A stretch of DNA of 8,592 nucleotides from Chloroflexota bacterium (GTDB lineage Bacteria > Chloroflexota > UBA5177 > JANWHV01). Positions within the stretch are counted from its first letter, which is position 1. Every line of letters starts with the position of its first letter. Of the stretch, positions 4,866 through 8,592 are shown in pieces. A program made the position numbers and the translations under genes. The notes under the pieces are model-generated. The model was given only the letters and a program-made list of their open reading frames with translations. It ran no database searches and was not told where the DNA came from. Location of the stretch: contig JAQBPC010000573.1 in NCBI GenBank assembly GCA_028287725.1, positions 1 to 8,592 on the forward strand, read 5' to 3'.

Positions 4866-5165
4866 CGGCTTACGTTCCTGGTGTTAGCATCCAGGACATG
4901 TCTGCGGAATGCAAGGTGTCCAGACGGAATCGCTCGAGGCAGCCCGCGAACTCAATCAAAGACTGCCCGGCTCTTGAAAATACGTTACCTGCCCGGTCGC
5001 ATATGCATACAACCTCTGCCGGGTGCTTTTCGCGCGACGAATTACTCCACGTGCTGCCGATTCACCAAACCCTGGCGCGTTGAACGAGCAACCAGCCCAG
5101 AATACTTTCATGATCTTGTTGATATGTAAGCCCTGACTTTCAGAATGCTGCATTACGATGGCACC
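4866..5165. other. Divergent intergenic region between the dehydrogenase gene and the ArsR gene
   Basis: No gene is apparent. The region has perfect palindromes GACATGTC (4895-4902) and GCATATGC (4999-5006). The second lies in the loop of a 5-bp stem, CCCGG/CCGGG (4992-4996, 5019-5023), which is followed by a short T-run. A weak + strand promoter can be drawn: TTGATA (5119-5124), a 16-bp spacer and CAGAAT (5141-5146). Both flanking promoters should lie here, and the ArsR-type protein may bind here. Confidence 0.4.
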
Positions 5166-5507
5166 ATGATCGATACGGTGTTGCAGGCGATCGCCGAACC
5201 TCGGCGCCGCGAGATCATGTGGTTAATTCATGGCGTGGAGCGGTCGTCTGGAGAAATCGCCTCATTTTTCAACGTTTCAAGGCCGGCGGTCTCGCAGCGT
5301 ATTCGGGTACTTGAGGATCCGGGCCAGGTGACGGTGCGTTCGGTTGGAACGCGACGCATGTATACATGCCGACAGGAAGGCCTGGCAGAACTTCGGCAAT
5401 ACCTGGAAGCGTTCTGGGACGAGCGCCTATTACTGCTCAGGCAGGCGGCGGAAGCCGAAAAAAGGAGATCCACGGATGCTAATACACCCGGACGACGGGG
5501 TCGTTGA
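5166..5507 (+). CDS. ArsR-family winged-helix transcriptional regulator
   Basis: This 113-residue protein has the core of an ArsR/SdpR-type winged helix. DTVLQAIAEPRRREIMWLI (3-21) is the usual first helix pair. SSGEIASFFNVSRPAVSQRIRVLE (27-50) is the helix-turn-helix with its recognition helix. VTVRSVGTRRMYTC (55-68) is the beta wing, followed by a helix and a basic tail. No metal-binding cysteine motif is seen, so it is not a classical arsenic sensor. Regulators of this type commonly sit upstream of an SRPBCC gene and repress their own operon, as the layout here suggests. The ATG at 5166 matches family N-termini; an in-frame ATG at 5145 would add seven residues. Neither has a good Shine-Dalgarno site. 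ATGG-CA-CCAT (5158-5167) spans the start and could be an operator. Confidence 0.87.
   Translation: MIDTVLQAIAEPRRREIMWLIHGVERSSGEIASFFNVSRPAVSQRIRVLEDPGQVTVRSVGTRRMYTCRQEGLAELRQYLEAFWDERLLLLRQAAEAEKRRSTDANTPGRRGR
5462..5467 (+). promoter_or_regulatory. Shine-Dalgarno site of the SRPBCC gene, inside the ArsR coding region
   Basis: AAGGAG lies 8 bases before the ATG at 5476 and within the last codons of the regulator gene. It decides the start, since the same frame stays open further upstream to an ATG at 5344. Confidence 0.85.
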
Positions 5508-5943
5508 ACGTGAGGTTCGCATAGCCGCGCGGCCGGAAACCATCTTTCCCTTCTTTACAGATCCCGAAAAGATGATCCGCTGGCAGTGTAGTGAAGCCAC
5601 GGTGGATCCCCGGCCTGGTGGTGTGTACCGCGGTTGTATCACGGGACAACTCATCTTTAGCGGCACCTATCTCGCGATCGAGCCTCCACATCGTGTTGTA
5701 TTTACCTTCGGCTGGGAAGGCGAGGGGCAATTTGTGCCCTCCGGGTCGTCAACTGTAGAAGTGACCCTGACCGCCGATGGCGACCACACGGTCGTGCGAC
5801 TTCGCCACTCCGGGTTGCCCAGCGAAGCGCGAGAACAGCACGGCGAAGGCTGGGAGCACTACCTGCGGCGCCTCGTCGAGATTGGCGAGGGTCGCGATCC
5901 CGGGCCGGATCCAATGGTCACGGTGGCCCAGGCAGCCGTATAA
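5476..5943 (+). CDS. SRPBCC/AHSA1-domain protein
   Basis: The 155-residue protein matches the AHSA1-like branch of the START/Bet v1 (SRPBCC) fold across its length. It shows REVRIAARPETIFPFFTDPE (12-31) with the usual IRW, PRPGGVYRG (46-54), FSGTYLAIEPPHRVVFTFGW (61-80), STVEVTLTADGDHTVVRL (92-109), HSGLP (111-115), and a C-terminal helix after GEGW (123-126). The fold makes a hydrophobic pocket for small ligands; the ligand here is unknown. The start overlaps the ArsR gene by 32 nt, implying one transcript and translational coupling. Homologues are often annotated as ATPase activators after human AHSA1, but a role with Hsp90 is not implied for short stand-alone bacterial copies. Confidence 0.92.
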   Translation: MLIHPDDGVVEREVRIAARPETIFPFFTDPEKMIRWQCSEATVDPRPGGVYRGCITGQLIFSGTYLAIEPPHRVVFTFGWEGEGQFVPSGSSTVEVTLTADGDHTVVRLRHSGLPSEAREQHGEGWEHYLRRLVEIGEGRDPGPDPMVTVAQAAV

Positions 5944-6049
5944 CGGCCTCACAATGACCGCTCGCTTGAAGGACAATCTGCCCCTTGCTGTCACGCGCAC
6001 GCGTCGGCGCACTGTCTGAACCATAAACACCCAAGAAGGAGAAACGACT

Positions 6050-6400
6050 ATGGCGCAGCCAATCGTGCACTGGGAAATGGCAGTAGGCGATGCCAAGAAG
6101 CTCCAGAGCTTCTACGCGGAGATGTTCGACTGGACAGTGGACGCGAACAACCCCATGGAATATGGGATGGTGAATACCGGTGGGAACGGCAGCGTTGACG
6201 GCGGCATCTTCCCTGCAGGCGACCACCCCAAGCGCGTCACGCTCTATGTGGCCGTGCCGGACTTGCAGGCGGCGCTTGACAAGGCGGAGCGCCTGGGCGG
6301 GAAGACGCTCATGCCGCCGACCGAGATCCCTGAGGGTAACGTGACACTTGCATTGTTCGCCGACCCCGAGGGCACCGTGTTCGGCTTGATCAAGGGGTAA
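6050..6400 (+). CDS. VOC-family (glyoxalase/bleomycin-resistance fold) protein
   Basis: This 116-residue protein is a two-module vicinal oxygen chelate protein. The first module reads PIVHWEMAVGDAKKLQSFYA (4-23) then EMFDW; the second begins VTLYVAVPDLQAALDKAERL (63-82) and ends ALFADPEGTVFGLI (101-114). His7 and the acidic residues near the end are at positions that bind metal in active VOC enzymes, but whether the set is complete is unclear, so it may be a binding protein. AGAAGGAG (6034-6041) lies 8 bases before the ATG. It follows the SRPBCC gene by 106 bp on the same strand, and ArsR-SRPBCC-VOC neighbourhoods are common, so it probably belongs to the same transcription unit. Confidence 0.92.
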   Translation: MAQPIVHWEMAVGDAKKLQSFYAEMFDWTVDANNPMEYGMVNTGGNGSVDGGIFPAGDHPKRVTLYVAVPDLQAALDKAERLGGKTLMPPTEIPEGNVTLALFADPEGTVFGLIKG

Positions 6401-6484
6401 GGGAACGTCCTCTCCCCGCATGTACGGACTCGTGAATAGCCGCGAATGCGGGCCGGGCAAGTACATCCGCAGCTATCGATACGG

Positions 6485-6524
6485 AAAACCGCACCGGCTG
6501 ACCAAGGTCAGCCGGTGCGGTTTT
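6485..6524. terminator. Strong bidirectional intrinsic terminator
   Basis: Two 19-nt arms (6485-6503 and 6506-6524) are perfectly complementary around a tiny loop. The GC-rich core is flanked by AAAA on the left and TTTT on the right, so it works as a stem with U-tract when read from either strand. It lies between the converging VOC gene and the solute-binding protein gene and probably ends both transcripts. Confidence 0.93.
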
Positions 6525-6591
6525 GTGCGAGAATCACGTCGGCGATATCGTCCCGATTATTGGGACGACTTGCGAGGCTAGTCCGCCGTAG

Positions 6592-8238
6592 TTAGCTCTT
6601 CCACCAGTCCCAGGTGTTCCACAGCTCGTAGCTGTAGGGTCCCGGGGCGTAGTTGTGCAAGTTGTTGTTGTACTCGGACGGCGTGTTCTGGCCATACATC
6701 CAGAGGGCCGGCACATCCTGGTTCATGATGCGCTGCATCTTGGCGAAGATCGCCTTCCGCTTCACAGGGTCGACGGTCGCTTCCTCCTGCTTGATCAGCG
6801 CATCGTATGCGGGGTTCGCATAGTGACCGAAGTTGCTGCCGTGCGGCGGAAACGCCGTGCTGGAGAAGTAGGGGGCGATGGTATTGTCCGGGTCATAGAC
6901 GAGGCCGTTCTCCCACTCGCCTATATCGAAGTTTCCGCTGGGGAAGATGCTGCCGAAGTAGGTCGAGCCCGGGTAGTTGACGATATTGAGCTGGATACCT
7001 AAGTTCTGGTAGCCCTGCAGGGCAATGAACTCGTCCTGCGCGCGCCAGGGGTTCCGTGTGGTCGTGGTCCAGCGCAACGACAATGTCTTACCGTTCTTGT
7101 GGCGAAGCTTGTCGCTGCCGAGCTTCCAGCCGGCGGCATCGAGCAACGACGCGGCCTTCGCCGGATCATACGGGAACGGTTTCACCGACGGGTCGTAGGA
7201 GAAGGCTGTCGACACCTGATCAGATGCGATTAACTGTGCGGCGCCGTGCCACACGTCCTTCACCATCGTGGGGCGGTCGAGTCCGTATTCCAACGCCTGG
7301 CGCACCCGCACGTCTTGCAGGATGGGGTTCCTGAAGTTGAGCACCGCCTGCTCGTAGTTTGGCGCGGGCGCGGCGAGGAAGGTATAGCCGCTGATGTTTT
7401 TCAGCGTGTTGATTTGCGAGACGTCGAGGAACCAGGCGGAGTCGATTTCGTGCGCGCGCAAGGCATTGATGAGTCCAGTTTGGTCGGGGATGATCTTGAA
7501 GATCAACTTATCGAGGTAAGGGCGGCCCGGCATATAGAAATTAGGATTCCGCTGCTCGACGATGTTCTCGCCGGACTTGCGGGAGGTCATGCTGAAAGGC
7601 CCGCTGCTTACGGTCGGCTGGAAGAGGAACTTGTTCGTATTAATCTGCTTCGCGGTGAGCCCCTGCAGTATGTGAGCAGGGAGAGGCATCACCTGGTCGA
7701 CCCAGACCGAGAGGAATGGCGCGAAGACCGATTTGAGATGGAATGTAATGCTGAGGTTGTCGCTGGAGATCACGGCGCTCTTGATGTGGTCGAAGCCGAA
7801 GGTGCTGTTGACGATCAGGCCTTTATCGGTCCAGATCTTCCAGGAGTAATCGACGTCACGCGCGTCGAGCGGCTTGCCGTCGGACCATTTGAGTCCAGGA
7901 CGGAGCGTGAAGCTATAGGTCAGACCGTCCTTCGAGATGCCCCCATTCGCAAGTGTCGGAATCTTCGCGGCGAGCCCGGGATGCAGCTGGCCTTTGCCAT
8001 CCGTGTAGAACAGCGGCGAGAAGAGTGTCTCCTGTACGCCGATATTAAAGGCATCGAAACCGGTATTCGGCAAAAGCGAGGTCGGCTCCTCGAATAATCC
8101 ATCGATCGCGGTGCCGCCTTTCACCGGCGCGGCGGCCATGGCGGCATGGGCATGCATCTGGTTGGCTATTGGGAAGCCGCCGCCAAGCGGGAGCAGGGTT
8201 GCCAGTGCCGCCGTGGCGGCGAGACCCTTGTTTTTCAT
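6592..8238 (-). CDS. Secreted solute-binding protein of a dipeptide/oligopeptide-type ABC transporter (SBP family 5, cluster C)
   Basis: The 548-residue product starts with MKNK and a hydrophobic stretch (about 6-22) ending near AHA (30-32), a Sec signal peptide with possible cleavage at A32 or A37. The mature part shows family-5 hallmarks: LHPGLA, LTYSFTLRPGLKWSDGKPLD, DVRVRQALEYGLDR, PYDPAKAASLLDAAGW, and WRAQDEFIALQGYQNLGIQL in the second lobe. The size is normal for DppA/OppA relatives, which capture peptides, sugars or opines outside the membrane. No lipobox cysteine is present, and I see no cysteine in the protein. No permease or ATPase gene adjoins it. The minus-strand AAGGAG (8248-8253) lies 9 bases before the chosen ATG and 6 before an adjacent TTG. 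It ends 67 bp from the shared terminator. Confidence 0.95.
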   Translation of the reverse strand: MKNKGLAATAALATLLPLGGGFPIANQMHAHAAMAAAPVKGGTAIDGLFEEPTSLLPNTGFDAFNIGVQETLFSPLFYTDGKGQLHPGLAAKIPTLANGGISKDGLTYSFTLRPGLKWSDGKPLDARDVDYSWKIWTDKGLIVNSTFGFDHIKSAVISSDNLSITFHLKSVFAPFLSVWVDQVMPLPAHILQGLTAKQINTNKFLFQPTVSSGPFSMTSRKSGENIVEQRNPNFYMPGRPYLDKLIFKIIPDQTGLINALRAHEIDSAWFLDVSQINTLKNISGYTFLAAPAPNYEQAVLNFRNPILQDVRVRQALEYGLDRPTMVKDVWHGAAQLIASDQVSTAFSYDPSVKPFPYDPAKAASLLDAAGWKLGSDKLRHKNGKTLSLRWTTTTRNPWRAQDEFIALQGYQNLGIQLNIVNYPGSTYFGSIFPSGNFDIGEWENGLVYDPDNTIAPYFSSTAFPPHGSNFGHYANPAYDALIKQEEATVDPVKRKAIFAKMQRIMNQDVPALWMYGQNTPSEYNNNLHNYAPGPYSYELWNTWDWWKS

Positions 8239-8263
8239 CAACTAGTACTCCTTCTATCGGAGG

Positions 8264-8293
8264 AATGTAGAGCAATCCGGTCGACTAGATCAA
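8264..8293 (-). promoter_or_regulatory. Candidate sigma70-type promoter of the solute-binding protein gene
   Basis: On the minus strand TTGATC (8288-8293) and TACATT (8264-8269) are separated by 18 bp. Each matches four of six consensus bases. Transcription would begin a few bases upstream of the Shine-Dalgarno site, giving a leader of about 20 nt. Confidence 0.4.
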
Positions 8294-8408
8294 TATTTGC
8301 TCGCCTATTCAACCCATGCCGCATGTCCTTGGCTAGTGCGAGAGCAGCCTGAGCGTATTCCCTGAGCATAACATTAAGCCATGGCCGCAACGGCATCGAC
8401 CAAAGTAC
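8294..8408. other. Intergenic region upstream of the solute-binding protein gene
   Basis: No gene was recognised in these 115 bases. The sequence is less GC-rich than the genes around it and shows no strong hairpin. Confidence 0.4.
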
Positions 8409-8592
8409 TCAATCTATCGAGACGAGATCGACTCCAGCCTCAGCCAAAGGCAGTAGTCGCTCGACGAATCGAGCTCATCTGGTCGATTGGGATGAGGTGC
8501 TCGGTGGCTGGGCCTCTCGGCCTATTTACGATCACGTTGTTCCCCGCGCCCTCGCCGGCACGGCCCCACCCAATTGGTCCAGCACGTTCAAT
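8409..8592 (-). pseudogene. Possible 3' end of an unrecognised gene, perhaps frame-broken
   Basis: Read on the minus strand from the right edge, one frame stays open for 50 codons to a TGA at 8442-8440. It includes GNNVIVNRPRGPATEHLIPI, which looks protein-like but which I do not recognise. The neighbouring frame opens after a TGA at 8477-8475 and gives FVERLLPLAEAGVDLVSID, ending at a TGA at 8411-8409. That peptide looks like an amphipathic helix leading into a strand, as at the end of a TIM-barrel enzyme. A one-base frameshift near 8460-8478 would join them. Alternatively only the first frame is a true gene end, or neither is. Confidence 0.33.

Noticed and set aside
4989..5030. CCCGG/CCGGG stem with a short T-run as a terminator
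   Set aside because: The stem is only 5 bp with a 22-nt loop, and no + strand gene precedes it.
5954..6019. 21-codon open frame between the SRPBCC and VOC genes
   Set aside because: There is no Shine-Dalgarno site and the peptide is not recognisable; length alone is expected by chance.
7246..8097. 283-codon + strand open frame opposite the solute-binding protein gene
   Set aside because: It is the antisense of a clear family-5 binding protein, with no Shine-Dalgarno site and no family resemblance.
1..8592. CRISPR arrays, transposon ends and integration sites
   Set aside because: No regularly spaced repeats, no transposase or integrase fragments, and no long flanking duplications of a tRNA 3' end were seen.

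Overview
The window looks like bacterial chromosome of moderately high GC, with Shine-Dalgarno-led genes and short intergenic gaps. The gene set (an SPFH protein, a Spinster-type MFS transporter, an exported PQQ-type sugar dehydrogenase, an ArsR/SRPBCC/VOC cluster and a cluster-C solute-binding protein) would suit a soil or environmental heterotroph, possibly Chloroflexota or a neighbouring phylum. That placement is a guess; no phylogenetic marker is present. No integrase, transposase, CRISPR array or phage structural gene was seen.

Left part (1-1461): the 3' end of an SPFH/band-7 gene runs in from the left edge. After a spacer with several small palindromes comes a very compact tRNA array (437-1149). 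Eight tRNA-shaped genes and a ninth degenerate one follow head to tail with gaps of about 1-4 nt, and two of them share a nucleotide. The anticodons in order are Thr-TGT, Val-TAC, Arg-TCG, Leu-CAG, CAA in an odd class I backbone, Asn-GTT, Ile-TAT, Leu-GAG and a Gly-GCC-like gene carrying a 7-bp duplication. Several members have non-canonical T-loops, acceptor stems or 3' ends. Such arrays are known from phages and mobile elements, so this is the least ordinary part of the window.

Middle part (1462-4852): a Spinster-type MFS transporter on the + strand converges with a minus-strand pair. The pair is an exported glucose/sorbosone dehydrogenase-like beta-propeller and, directly downstream and in the same frame as its stop codon, a protein with the ABC-ATPase scaffold in which every recognisable nucleotide-binding motif is altered. 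It is probably a pseudo-ATPase.

Right part (5166-8592): a divergent + strand cluster encodes an ArsR-type regulator, an overlapping SRPBCC/AHSA1 protein and a VOC (glyoxalase-fold) protein. A strong hairpin that can act in both directions (6485-6524) separates it from a minus-strand gene for a secreted dipeptide/oligopeptide-type solute-binding protein without lipobox and without adjacent permease genes. The right edge (8409-8592) holds a possible minus-strand gene end that may be frame-broken; its identity is unknown.
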